A stretch of DNA of 19,128 nt from Chloroflexota bacterium (GCA_025355255.1 JANYAA010000196.1:1-19128), one strand, 5' to 3'; shown: positions 1-8,300, counted from the first letter of the stretch. Numbers and translations: made by a program. The notes: generated by a model from the sequence alone, not told the origin.

Positions 1-197
1 TCCTGATCGCTTTACTAACAGGCTCGGCTGACGCCTTGCGCGTCCTCGTGCTCGACGCACTCGACGGCCGCATCACGCTCGCCCAGGTTGAGCGCCGCAT
101 GGCGGCGTACGACGAGGCGGTTGAGCGGATCCTCGGCCTCAAACCCGGTTCGTTCACGTTTATCGACAGGTCCGGTCTGCGGACTTGGTTCGGCTAG
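1..197 (+). CDS. 3' end of a gene of uncertain family (possibly a TetR-type regulator)
   Basis: This reading frame is open from the left edge of the window and ends at TAG 195-197, so only the last 64 or so residues are visible. They contain an amphipathic, probably helical stretch (around VLDALDGRITLAQVERRMAA), followed by the tail FIDRSGLRTWFG. I do not recognise the family with confidence. A helical C-terminus directly in front of an ABC exporter pair would suit a TetR- or PadR-like regulator, but that is inference from context. The stop lies 13 bp before the ATG of the next gene, on the same strand, so the two are probably co-transcribed. Confidence 0.55.
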   Translation, partial: LIALLTGSADALRVLVLDALDGRITLAQVERRMAAYDEAVERILGLKPGSFTFIDRSGLRTWFG

Positions 198-204
198 AGG
201 GGGA
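197..204 (+). promoter_or_regulatory. Ribosome binding site deciding the start of the first ABC ATPase
   Basis: A purine-rich GAGGGGGA stretch lies about 6 nt before ATG 211. It supports this start over an in-frame ATG at position 88, which would overlap the upstream reading frame. Confidence 0.6.
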
Positions 205-210
205 GTGCCA

Positions 211-1130
<920 letters not shown>

Positions 1131-1134
<4 letters not shown>

Positions 1135-2798
1135 CTGCTGCCAGCCTCACGGCAATCAAGCCGCTCAGCCGCATCTACGGCTTCGGCAGCATCTACGGCA
1201 AGACCATCCGCGATTCGCGGTTCTCGTTCCTCATCGCCGTCGGCATCTTTGGCGGGCTCGCGCTCGCGATGGGCTCGGCCATCGGCACCGTCTTCCCCAC
1301 GCCGGCAGATCGCGTGGCCGTGGACAAGCTGGTCAGCAGCATGCCCGCGGCCATGGTCAACCTATTTGGCAACGCCACGCTGATGGGGCCCAGGCTGGGC
1401 ACACTGGGCGGCTACATGACTTGGAAGTACGGCGCCATGTTCCTGCTTGGCACGGGGATCTGGTCGATCCTGGCGCTCACCGGGACGCTCGCCGGCGAGG
1501 CCGCCAAGGGCAGCCTCGACTTCGTGGGCTCGACACCGTTTGGCAAGCGCCGGATCGCAATCGAGAAGCTCGCCGCGCACCTAACGCTGCTCTGGCTGAC
1601 CATGCTCATCCTCGCGCTGGCGATCACCGCAAGCTCCAACACCTTTGGCAGCGCCGCGATGGGTGACCCGATCCCGCTAGCCGGGGCGCTTGCCTTCACG
1701 GCCCTGGTTGGCGGGATTGCCATGTGCTTTGGCGGCCTCGCCTTCGCGCTGGGGCCGGTCCTCGGGCGCGGTGGCGCGGCTGGCGTATCCAGCCTGGCGC
1801 TGGTGCTTCTGTGGGCGGCGAGCGGCCTCGACATCGGTGGCCCGCTCGTGGCCATCAGCCCGTTCCACTGGACCACGGAGCACATCCCGCTTGTGGGGCT
1901 CTACTCGTGGCCCGGCGTGATCATCACGGGCGCCTTGGGCGTGGTGTTCCTTGCTGTTGGCGTGGAGCTGTTCAACCGGCGCGACATGGGCGTGACCGCC
2001 GGTCTCGGGCTGCCCGGTCTGCCGCAGGACGTCTTGGGTGTCCGCGGGCCGGTCAGCCGCGCCTTTGGCGACCAGCTGCCGCGGGCCCTCGCCTGGGGTC
2101 TTGGGCTGGCGTTCTGGGGCGTCATCCTGGCATCGCTGGTCAGCTCGTTCGCCGCGCAAGTTGGCGGGGACTCCAGTCTGTCGAAGATCTTTGCCAACAT
2201 CTTCCCGGGCTACAACTTCACCACGGCCGGGGGCTGGCTCCAGCTGTACGCGGAGCTGTTCTACATCTTCATCGGGCTCGCCGCGGCGACCTTTGTGTCG
2301 AAGTGGGCGTCGGACGAGACGGACGGCCGACTGGAGGCGGTGCTGACGACGCCGATGGCCCGTGTGCGCTGGGTGCTCGCCGGCGGTGCGGCCGCCCTGC
2401 TTGCGGTGGCTGTGGTGACGGTGATGTTTGCGCTTGGCATCGCTGTTGGCGCAGCTGCGGGCGGCGGCACGACCGGTGACGCGCTCTTGGGCTCGGCATC
2501 GCTTGGCCTGTTTGCGGCCGCGATGGTGGGCGTCGGCGTCGCGGTTGGCGGTCTGTGGCGCACCTCGCTCGCGGCGGAGATCACCGCGGTCGTTGTGATC
2601 GCCATGTATCTGGTTGGGCTGTTTGCGCCCGCGCTCCACTGGCCCGACTGGGTAGCGCAGCTGGCGCTGACCTCCCACGTGGGACAGCCGATGATTGGCC
2701 GTTGGGACATGACCGGCGTGGTCGCGTCGATCGTGATCGCGGTGGGCGGCATCGCGCTGGGCGCCTGGGGCGCGAGCAGGCGCGACATCGAGCGCTAG
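1131..2798 (+). CDS. ABC-2 exporter permease, duplicated 'polyketide antibiotic exporter' type
   Basis: This 555-residue integral membrane protein has roughly twelve hydrophobic segments in two similar halves. The second half begins near residue 320, at RALAWGLGLAFWGVILASLVSSF. Length and two-fold layout match the large permeases once annotated as putative exporters of polyketide antibiotics (COG3559-like), not the usual 250-380-residue ABC-2 permeases. The conserved-looking segment KWASDETDGRLEAVLTTPMARVRW, between the halves' membrane blocks, resembles the ABC-2 motif before a late helix pair. It starts at an ATG overlapping the stop of the ATPase gene. Because both halves are fused, one permease chain with two ATPase copies would form the transporter. 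The family name does not prove an antibiotic substrate. Confidence 0.85.
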
Positions 2799-2835
2799 CG
2801 CGTCGCCGCGGGTCGGGCGCTCCGGGGAGTTCGAG

Positions 2836-2868
2836 TTCCGGAGTGCTCGCCTGGCGGGCGTTCCGGAA
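2836..2868. repeat. Near-perfect 33-nt palindrome with TTCCGGA ends
   Basis: The left arm 2836-2851 pairs with the right arm 2853-2868 as a 16-bp stem with three G-T wobbles and one central base. TTCCGGA sits at the outer end of each arm. It lies 37 bp after the permease stop. It could act as a transcription terminator hairpin without a T-run, a protein-binding palindrome, or a copy of a dispersed palindromic repeat. Confidence 0.7.
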
Positions 2869-2970
2869 GCACTGCGGCGGATCCGGTTGTGACCTCGCCG
2901 CCGGTTGAGCGTGGCGGTACGCCGTCGAGGCTTGGCGTGTTCCGGATTGCTTGACTGAGGAGCGCTATCC

Positions 2971-2994
2971 GCGGGCGCCCAAGATAACGCCCGC
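2971..2994. repeat. GC hairpin between the ABC pair and the EamA gene
   Basis: GCGGGCG (2971-2977) and CGCCCGC (2988-2994) form a perfect 7-bp stem around a 10-nt loop. No T-run follows, so a factor-independent terminator role is only a possibility. Confidence 0.45.
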
Positions 2995-3054
2995 CACGTG
3001 GTCATTCCGGACAAGCGGCGCCGCCAAACGACGCATGACGCTCCTCCCCAGAGC

Positions 3055-3064
3055 ATTCCGGAAT
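3055..3064. repeat. Perfect palindrome ATTCCGGAAT
   Basis: This 10-bp perfect palindrome is one of the TTCCGG sites in this interval. The flanking GAGC (3051-3054) gives GAGCATTCCGG, which recurs exactly at 3101-3111. Confidence 0.6.
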
Positions 3065-3082
3065 TAGGCCCGCGCGAGGGCT

Positions 3083-3111
3083 CCAGAACGCTCGTGGGGC
3101 GAGCATTCCGG
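3083..3111. repeat. 29-nt imperfect palindrome, second copy of the TTCCGG element
   Basis: The left arm 3083-3094 and right arm 3100-3111 match at 10 of 12 positions around a TGGGG loop, with a perfect GCTCG/CGAGC core. The arm consensus, CCGGAA-Y-GCTCG, matches the inner part of the 2836-2868 palindrome, so the two look like members of one family. Confidence 0.6.
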
Positions 3112-3144
3112 CCAAACGCGGGCGGACGCGGCCCGCCCGGCCGA

Positions 3145-3150
3145 TAGACT
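3145..3150 (+). promoter_or_regulatory. -10 box (TAGACT) for leaderless EamA transcript
   Basis: TAGACT fits the TANNNT -10 consensus and lies exactly 6 nt before ATG 3157. There is no Shine-Dalgarno sequence upstream of this ATG. Both points suggest that transcription starts at or next to the ATG. No good -35 is visible. Confidence 0.55.
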
Positions 3151-3156
3151 CCCCGG

Positions 3157-4050
3157 ATGGATCAGCTGGCCCTCGCGTGCGTGCTCGTTTCAGCGGTGAT
3201 GCACGCGTCCTGGAACATCCTGCTCAAGACGGCCGGCGATCCGCTGCGCACCGCCACGTTTGGGATGCTGACCGCATCGGCCGTCCTGATCCCGGGGGCG
3301 CTCGCGGGCTGGTTCCTGCTGGGCCAGCCCCCGATCCCGGTGGAAGGCTGGGTGTTGGGCATCGTCTCGGGCGTCGTCGAGGTTGCCTACTTCGTCTTCC
3401 TCGCCGCCGCGTACCGGCGCGGGGACCTCTCTGTCGTCTCCCCGTTGGCCAGGGGCAGTGCCCCTCTCCTGATCGTTGTGGTGGGCGTGGGCCTGCTGGG
3501 CGAGCGGCTGGCCCCAGCGTCCGTCGTCGGCATCGGCGTGCTGCTCGCTGGCCTGCTCACGATCCAGCGGCCGTGGCGGCTCCTGCGCGGCACCCATGCC
3601 GCCCACCGCGGCGCCGCCGGCTTCGCGCTGCTCACGGGGCTCATGATCGCCACCTACACCAGCATTGACCGGGTGGGCTCGCAGCTGATGGCCCCGTGGC
3701 TGTACGTCGCGATCCTGTGGGGTGTCGGCGCTGGCGGGCTTGCGATCGTGGGCTGGCTTCGGCCAAGGGTTGCCCAAGGCGTGTTTGCCATGCCGCCCAT
3801 GCCGTTCGACGTTCGCAAGGCCGTCGTTGGGGGGCTCATGACCCTTGGCGCGTACCTGCTGGTCCTGTTCGCGCTGTCGCGCGCGGAGGTGGCGCTCGTT
3901 GGCCCGCTGCGGGAGTCGTCCGTGCTGCTGACAACGGCCTGGGGGATCCTGCGCCTGCGGGAGGCGGTGGGCCGGCGCGAGATCGCGCTGCGCCTGACTG
4001 GGTCCCTGATGGTGCTCGTCGGGGTCCTCGTGCTCGCAATCGCGGGCTGA
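3157..4050 (+). CDS. EamA-family (DMT superfamily) transporter
   Basis: This 297-residue protein consists almost entirely of hydrophobic segments, about ten predicted helices in two five-helix halves, the normal EamA/DMT architecture and length. Typical features are the N-terminal VSAVMHASWNILLKT segment and the helix-end proline/glycine pattern of each half, with RAEVALVGPLRESSVLL in the second half. Members export small metabolites such as amino acids or their derivatives across the inner membrane; the substrate cannot be read here. The start is set by a -10 box 6 nt upstream, which implies leaderless translation. The gene is 68 bp ahead of fgd on the same strand, so they may share a transcript, although fgd has its own ribosome binding site. 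Confidence 0.88.
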   Translation: MDQLALACVLVSAVMHASWNILLKTAGDPLRTATFGMLTASAVLIPGALAGWFLLGQPPIPVEGWVLGIVSGVVEVAYFVFLAAAYRRGDLSVVSPLARGSAPLLIVVVGVGLLGERLAPASVVGIGVLLAGLLTIQRPWRLLRGTHAAHRGAAGFALLTGLMIATYTSIDRVGSQLMAPWLYVAILWGVGAGGLAIVGWLRPRVAQGVFAMPPMPFDVRKAVVGGLMTLGAYLLVLFALSRAEVALVGPLRESSVLLTTAWGILRLREAVGRREIALRLTGSLMVLVGVLVLAIAG

Positions 4051-4107
4051 GTGCGACAATCGAAGCCTTCCCCAAACAGCACCACACCGCGCCCCGACAC
4101 CTCCCGC

Positions 4108-4113
4108 AAGGAG
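4108..4113 (+). promoter_or_regulatory. Ribosome binding site of fgd
   Basis: AAGGAG lies 5 nt before ATG 4119. It fixes this start against the much longer in-frame opening that runs back into the EamA gene to 3696. Confidence 0.75.
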
Positions 4114-4118
4114 CCCCA

Positions 4119-5123
4119 ATGCCCGCCCTCAAACTCGGCTACAAGGCCTCCGCTGAGCAGTTCCCGCCACAGCGCCTCCTCAACCTCGCGGTGGCGGCCG
4201 AGGATGCGGGTTTTGACTCCGTCTGGACCAGCGACCACTTCCAGCCCTGGCGGCACACCGACGGCCATGCGCCCAACGCCCTCGTCTGGCTTGGCGCGGC
4301 GTCACAGGCCACCAAGCGCGTTGTGCTGGGGACCAGCGTCCTCACGCCGTCGTTCCGCTACAACCCGGCCATCGTGGCGCAGGCGTTCGGCACGCTGGGC
4401 TGCCTCGCGCCCGGTCGCGTGATCCTGGGCGTTGGCACAGGCGAGAGCCTCAACGAGGTTCCAGTTGGCGTCGTGTGGCCGGAGCAGGCGGAGCGCTTCG
4501 CCCGCCTCAAGGAGTCGGTCCAGCTCATCCAGCAGCTCTGGCGCGGCGAGCGGCTGACCATCGAGGGCGAGTACTACCGCACCGCCAACGCCACCATCTA
4601 CGACCGCCCGGACGAGCCGGTGCCGGTCTACATCGCCGCTTCTGGGCCTGCGGCCGCGCGCCTTGCCGGGCGCATTGCCGACGGGTTCATCTGCACCAGC
4701 GGCAAGGGCGCCGAGCTGTATGTGGACACCCTGCTGCCCGGGCTGGCCGAGGGCGCCGAGAAGGCTGGCCGCGATGTGGCCGCGCTGGACAAGATGATCG
4801 AGATGAAGGTCTCCTTCGACACCGATTACGCGCGCGCGATGGCGGACACCAAGGTCTGGGCTGCCCTGGCGCTCACCGGCGAGCAGAAGACGGCCATCCA
4901 CGATGCGCTGGAGATGGAGGAGGCGGCGAAGCTTGCCGAGCCCGTGGCGCACCGCCGCTGGCTTGTCTCGGCGGACCCCGACGAGCACATCGAGCAGATT
5001 GCGCCGTACCTCGCCTACGGGTTCAACCACCTGGTGTTCCACTTCCCGGGCAGCGACCAGGAGGCGGCGATCAAGCGCTATAGCGAGCTGATCCTGCCGC
5101 GGCTGCGGGCCCGCTTCGGCTGA
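4119..5123 (+). CDS. fgd: F420-dependent glucose-6-phosphate dehydrogenase
   Basis: This enzyme oxidises glucose 6-phosphate to 6-phosphogluconolactone while reducing cofactor F420, supplying F420H2 to F420-dependent reductases in the cytoplasm. The 334-residue protein belongs to the luciferase-like TIM-barrel family and closely follows the mycobacterial Fgd1 sequence as I know it. The start LKLGYKASAEQF, the block SDHFQPWRH, GTSVLTP, GVGTGESLNE and FICTSGKG are all present. Residues known to matter in Fgd1 fall at the same numbers: Glu13, Asp39, His40 (catalytic), Trp44, Ser73-Val74 and Glu109. The phosphate-binding Lys198 equivalent is Lys196, offset by a 2-residue deletion near residue 117. 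The specificity call is therefore firmer than 'LLM-class oxidoreductase'. The stop is 14 bp from the stop of the convergent EamA gene. Confidence 0.95.
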   Translation: MPALKLGYKASAEQFPPQRLLNLAVAAEDAGFDSVWTSDHFQPWRHTDGHAPNALVWLGAASQATKRVVLGTSVLTPSFRYNPAIVAQAFGTLGCLAPGRVILGVGTGESLNEVPVGVVWPEQAERFARLKESVQLIQQLWRGERLTIEGEYYRTANATIYDRPDEPVPVYIAASGPAAARLAGRIADGFICTSGKGAELYVDTLLPGLAEGAEKAGRDVAALDKMIEMKVSFDTDYARAMADTKVWAALALTGEQKTAIHDALEMEEAAKLAEPVAHRRWLVSADPDEHIEQIAPYLAYGFNHLVFHFPGSDQEAAIKRYSELILPRLRARFG

Positions 5124-5137
5124 TCGGGCGCCGGCGG

Positions 5138-6064
5138 TCAACGGCTGGCGGCGGTCCGGCGGTGCCAGAGGCGCTGGACGGCCGCACCGCTCGAGACGAG
5201 GGCGATGCCGGCCACGATCAGCACCGTCCCGCCGATGCGGTTGGGTGTGACCGGGTCGCCAAGCACCAGGGCTCCCGCCGCGATGCCCACGACCGGCAGC
5301 AGATAGGCCACCATCGACGTCCGCGTGGCGCCCCAGTGCGACATGATCGTGAAGTAGCACAGGTACGCGGCGCCCGAGCCCAGGAAGCCAAGCCAGGCGA
5401 TAGCGGCGAACGCCTCGGGTGCCGGGTGCACGCGGCTGAAGGGCTGGTCGACGATAAGCGCCAGAGGCACGATGATCGCGGCGGCGAAGCCCACCTGGAA
5501 CAGCGCAGGGATCATCGGCCGCAGCCCGCGCACGTTGCGCCGCGCGTAGATGTTGCCCGCGGCATAGCTGATGGACGAGCCCACCATCATGAGTTCGCCT
5601 GGGACGTTGTTGCCCGCGCCTGATGTGAGCCCGGGCGCCACCAGCCAGATGACGCCGGCAAACCCCACGGCCAGACCCGCCAGTTTGGCCGCGGTGACGC
5701 CCTCCTCGGGGAGGAACAGCGGCGTCAGCATGATCACGCCCAGCGGCACGGTGGCGTTGAGGATCGAGGCAAGCGCGGAGTCGATCGACTGCTCACCGAC
5801 GGTGATCAGGGTGAACGGGATCACGACGCTGATCACGCTCATCACCAGCAGGTGGGCGTACTGCCGACGGCTGCGGGGCAGCTCCTGGCGCGCCACGGCC
5901 ACCACGATGGCGAGGAAGATGAACCCCAGCGTCAGCCGCCCGGCGATCAGCGTGAGCGGCGGCAGCGTCTCCACGCCGATCTTGATCCACAGGTAGCTGG
6001 TGCCCCACAGGAACCCCAGGGCGAGGAACGGGAGCCAAACCCATGTGGTCGCGGATCGCTGCAT
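5138..6064 (-). CDS. EamA-family (DMT superfamily) transporter
   Basis: This 308-residue membrane protein has about ten hydrophobic helices in two EamA repeats. The first repeat opens with VWLPFLALGFLWGTSYLWIKIG, typical of the RhaT/YdcZ-like drug/metabolite transporters. The second repeat carries the family-type segment AAYLCYFTIMSHWGATRTSMVAYLLPVVGI. Its role is probably metabolite efflux at the inner membrane; the substrate is unknown. I place the start at ATG 6064 and not at the in-frame GTG 6091, because a TATGCT -10 box ends exactly 6 nt before ATG 6064. The longer form would begin upstream of that box. It is convergent with fgd and divergent from the ABC pair at 6416. It is not a close copy of the EamA protein at 3157. 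Confidence 0.88.
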   Translation of the reverse strand: MQRSATTWVWLPFLALGFLWGTSYLWIKIGVETLPPLTLIAGRLTLGFIFLAIVVAVARQELPRSRRQYAHLLVMSVISVVIPFTLITVGEQSIDSALASILNATVPLGVIMLTPLFLPEEGVTAAKLAGLAVGFAGVIWLVAPGLTSGAGNNVPGELMMVGSSISYAAGNIYARRNVRGLRPMIPALFQVGFAAAIIVPLALIVDQPFSRVHPAPEAFAAIAWLGFLGSGAAYLCYFTIMSHWGATRTSMVAYLLPVVGIAAGALVLGDPVTPNRIGGTVLIVAGIALVSSGAAVQRLWHRRTAASR

Positions 6065-6070
6065 CGCGGG

Positions 6071-6076
6071 AGCATA
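6071..6076 (-). promoter_or_regulatory. -10 box (TATGCT) for leaderless EamA transcript
   Basis: Read on the minus strand, TATGCT (TANNNT type) is followed by 6 nt and then ATG 6064-6062. This is the same geometry as at 3145 and 8301. No Shine-Dalgarno sequence is present, so a leaderless mRNA is likely. Confidence 0.55.
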
Positions 6077-6240
6077 CCGGTCTTGACCCACGGCCTTCGG
6101 CCAAATCCCGGTGGCTCGGGTGGGCGCCTACCCTCGGCCGCTCGTGGGCCAGCCCGTGGACCAACTGCGCGCCGCTGATGCTGATCGGTCCTCCGGGAGG
6201 GCCACTCGTGCGCTGCCAGGCCCAAAACCCGCCCGCCACC

Positions 6241-6305
6241 GCGCACCTGGCCTTCTCGGAGGCCCAGATGTGCGGGGACTGCGCACCTGGTCTTCTGGGT
6301 GGCCC
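6241..6305. repeat. Direct and inverted repeat array (25-nt unit, 40-nt period)
   Basis: A 25-nt unit starting GCGCACCTGG occurs at 6241-6265 and again at 6281-6305 with three mismatches. Between them, CCAGATGTGC (6264-6273) is the reverse complement of the same arm with two differences. The order is arm, inverted arm, arm. Either neighbouring pair can fold: 6264-6273 with 6281-6290 gives a 10-bp stem with a 7-nt loop, one mismatch and one wobble. Function is unknown. Confidence 0.65.
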
Positions 6306-6403
6306 CGCATTCACATGTTCGGGATGCCGTGACAGTCCGGGCATGCGAGGACCCAGCGGCGGTCATAGCATGCATCTGGTGACGAGCGACGCTCGGCAGA
6401 GTG

Positions 6404-6410
6404 AAGGAGG
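6404..6410 (+). promoter_or_regulatory. Ribosome binding site deciding a GTG start
   Basis: AAGGAGG lies 5 nt before GTG 6416. It excludes the in-frame GTG at 6401, since the Shine-Dalgarno sequence would then be inside the coding region. Confidence 0.75.
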
Positions 6411-6415
6411 CGCCC

Positions 6416-7138
6416 GTGGACGCCGCGATCCGCGCGGTTGCCCTGGTCAAGCGGTTCGGCGAGGTTGCAGCCGTCAACGGCATGACATTTGACCTCGCCC
6501 CCGGCCGCATCTACGGCCTGCTTGGCCCCAACGGCTCCGGCAAGACCACGCTGATCCGGCTGCTTACCGGCATGACGAAGGCAACATCGGGCACGGCCGA
6601 GGTGTTGGGCGTGGCGATGCCGTCGCGGCCGAACCTTGCGCGGATTGGCTACATGACGCAGGGCGATGGCATCTACCCGGCGCTTACGGCGGGGGAGAAC
6701 GCGACGTTCTTTGCAGCGGCATACGGGATTGAAGACAAGGCGCGCGTCCGAGAGGCGCTGGCGCTGGTGGATCTGGCAGACCGCGATAAGACGATCGCCG
6801 CAACGCTATCGGGTGGCCAGCGGCGGCGGCTGTCGCTCGCCTGCGCACTCGTGCACAAGCCCCAAGTCCTGTTCCTCGATGAGCCTACCGTTGGCGTAGA
6901 TCCGCTCCTGCGGGTCCAGTTCTGGGGCCACTTCCGTGCGCTGGCGGACGCCGGCACCACCATCGTCGTGTCCAGCCACGTGATGGACGAGGCGGATCGC
7001 TGCGACGAGTTGCTGTTTATGCGCGCGGGCAAGGTGATCGCCCGCGGCACCAGCGCACAACTCCGGGACGAGGCTGGCACCAAGGACCTCGAGGCCGCGT
7101 TCCTGCACTTCGCCGGCGAAGGCACGGTGGCCGCATGA
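6416..7138 (+). CDS. ABC-2 exporter ATP-binding protein
   Basis: This 240-residue ABC ATPase powers the ABC-2 permease that follows. Motifs are Walker A GPNGSGKTT at residues 37-45, a canonical signature LSGGQ at 131-135, Walker B FLDEPTVGVDP with Asp155-Glu156, and the H-loop His188 in SSHVM. The SSHVMDEADRCDE segment is typical of the multidrug/YhhG-like (CcmA) ABC-2 group. It lacks the long C-terminal extension of the ATPase at 211. Translation starts at GTG 6416 with a strong ribosome binding site. The stop overlaps the permease start (ATGA at 7135-7138). It is most likely an efflux transporter; the substrate is unknown. Confidence 0.93.
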   Translation: MDAAIRAVALVKRFGEVAAVNGMTFDLAPGRIYGLLGPNGSGKTTLIRLLTGMTKATSGTAEVLGVAMPSRPNLARIGYMTQGDGIYPALTAGENATFFAAAYGIEDKARVREALALVDLADRDKTIAATLSGGQRRRLSLACALVHKPQVLFLDEPTVGVDPLLRVQFWGHFRALADAGTTIVVSSHVMDEADRCDELLFMRAGKVIARGTSAQLRDEAGTKDLEAAFLHFAGEGTVAA

Positions 7139-8268
7139 ACCCCCGCCGCCTGCGCGCCATCGTCCGGCGTGTGGTCGCCGAGATCCGCCGCGACCGCCCA
7201 AGCCTCGCCCTGCTCTTCATCGCCCCGGTGGTCGTGACAGGGCTGCTCACCTTCATCCTGCGCGAGGCGGAGACGCCCGCCGTGACGGCCGTCCTGGTCA
7301 CCAGCCCGGACGCCCCGGCGCCCATTGCCGCGGCCCTGCATATCTCCCTCACGAGCGGCGGCATCACGGTGGTTGACGCCCCGGACGAGGTCAGTGCGCG
7401 AGCCGACGTCCGAGTCAACTCGGGCTGGGTGGCTATCTTGCTGCCGCCGAACCTCGCGGGCGGCACGATCACGATCGTCACCAATGGCCTAAACCCGCAA
7501 GCCGAAGGTGCCCAGATCGGCGCCGTCCAGAAGGTGCTCGTCAGCGCTGCGGTGGCGGCAGCGGGCGCACGCGCACCCACCATCACGCACGAGACGGTCT
7601 ACGGCGCCCCCAGCACGGATCCGATGGTGCCCTTCGCGCCCGCCATCGTGGCGTTCTTCCTCTACTTCTTCGTCTACCTCCTGACCGGCATCAGCTTCCT
7701 GCGCGAGCGCACCGGCGGCACGCTGGAGCGCCTGATGGCGACACCTGTCACGCGAAGCGAGGTGGTCACCGGCTACGCCATCGGCTTCGGGCTCTTTGCC
7801 ACAGTCCAGGTGGCCGTCGTCCTCACATGGGCGCTGGGCACCCTTCACGTTCCGGCGCTCGGGCCGCTCCCGGCGTTTGCCATCGGCCTTGGCATTCCTG
7901 TCGTCGGCAGCCCGGTCATCGCCTTCCTCGTCGTGGTTTTGCTGGGGCTGGGCGCGGTGAGCCTGGGGATCTTCCTGTCCACGTTTGCCCGGACCGAGCT
8001 CCAGGTCATCCAGTTCATCCCCGTGGTGCTGGTGCCGCAGTTCCTGCTGTCGGGCGTGCTGTTCCCGGTGGACACGCTGCCGTCGATGCTGCGGCCGCTG
8101 GTGGCGGTCATGCCGCTGGGCTACGCGGTGGATGCGCTTCGCCAGGTGTTCATCGGCGGTGCGGACCTTGCGGCAGGCGCGCTCCAGGCCGACATCTACG
8201 TGCTCGCCCTGGTGGCCGTGCTCTTTGCCTGGATTGCCTCGCTGACGATCCGCCGCGAGGTGGTCTGA
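7135..8268 (+). CDS. ABC-2 exporter permease
   Basis: This 377-residue inner-membrane permease has one N-terminal helix (LALLFIAPVVVTGLLTFIL), an extracytoplasmic domain of about 130 residues, and five C-terminal helices beginning with IVAFFLYFFVYLLTGISFL. That is the layout of the ABC2_membrane_3/YhhJ-like subfamily. The segment SFLRERTGGTLERLMATPVTRSEVV is the conserved cytoplasmic coupling motif, and LSGVLFPVDTLPSMLRPLVAVMPLGYAVDALR is the typical late loop. It overlaps the ATPase stop by 4 nt, so the two are translationally coupled and form one exporter. It is smaller than, and not closely similar to, the permease at 1131. Confidence 0.9.
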   Translation: MNPRRLRAIVRRVVAEIRRDRPSLALLFIAPVVVTGLLTFILREAETPAVTAVLVTSPDAPAPIAAALHISLTSGGITVVDAPDEVSARADVRVNSGWVAILLPPNLAGGTITIVTNGLNPQAEGAQIGAVQKVLVSAAVAAAGARAPTITHETVYGAPSTDPMVPFAPAIVAFFLYFFVYLLTGISFLRERTGGTLERLMATPVTRSEVVTGYAIGFGLFATVQVAVVLTWALGTLHVPALGPLPAFAIGLGIPVVGSPVIAFLVVVLLGLGAVSLGIFLSTFARTELQVIQFIPVVLVPQFLLSGVLFPVDTLPSMLRPLVAVMPLGYAVDALRQVFIGGADLAAGALQADIYVLALVAVLFAWIASLTIRREVV

Positions 8269-8269
8269 G

Positions 8270-8287
8270 GGCGCGAGGCCACGCGCC
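8270..8287. terminator. Possible weak terminator hairpin after the ABC permease
   Basis: GGCGCG (8270-8275) and CGCGCC (8282-8287) form a perfect 6-bp stem with a 6-nt loop directly after the permease stop. There is no T-run, and the galK promoter follows within 15 nt, so a terminator role is tentative. Confidence 0.35.
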
Positions 8288-8300
8288 GCGGGCAAGTTGC

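Larger units (their letters stand above)
2799..3156. other. Non-coding stretch rich in TTCCGG palindromes
   Basis: There is no convincing gene in these 358 bp. Six TTCCGG sites begin at 2836, 2861, 2940, 3005, 3056 and 3106, several inside longer inverted repeats listed separately. A GC-rich hairpin at 2971-2994 and a TANNNT -10 box at 3145-3150, just before the next gene, complete the content. Confidence 0.7.
6065..6415. other. Non-coding divergent region with inverted-repeat array
   Basis: These 351 bp separate two divergent genes. I see no supported gene in them. They contain the -10 box of the minus-strand EamA gene (6071-6076), the repeat array at 6241-6305, two GCATGC sites (6341-6346 and 6368-6373), a possible TAGCAT -10 at 6366-6371 for the plus-strand ABC gene, and that gene's ribosome binding site. 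Confidence 0.65.

Noticed and set aside
88..210. Upstream ATG extension of the first ABC ATPase
   Set aside because: It would overlap the preceding gene's frame and add an Arg/Ser-rich tail absent from the family; ATG 211 has a ribosome binding site.
1677..3056. 459-codon minus-strand open frame over the ABC permease and the intergenic repeats
   Set aside because: The translation is low-complexity Arg/His/Gln-rich, with no domain pattern, and it runs antisense to a coherent membrane protein.
2799..3156. Small gene or pseudogene in the gap before the EamA gene
   Set aside because: No frame shows a start with a ribosome binding site or recognisable protein sequence; the structure is explained by repeats.
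3696..4118. In-frame N-terminal extension of fgd
   Set aside because: It overlaps the EamA gene, and the Fgd family starts exactly at LKLGYKASAEQF; AAGGAG precedes ATG 4119.
4119..5123. Generic luciferase-like (LLM class) monooxygenase
   Set aside because: Fgd-specific residues and motifs at matching positions support the specific dehydrogenase call.
6241..6305. CRISPR array
   Set aside because: There are only two imperfect units with a 15-nt gap, no further spacers and no cas genes.
6311..6375. Minus-strand frame ending in ACPDCHGIPNM, a CxxC-like peptide
   Set aside because: It looks zinc-ribbon-like, but the frame has no nearby start codon or ribosome binding site and continues open into the ABC gene. 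It is most likely chance, at best a gene remnant.
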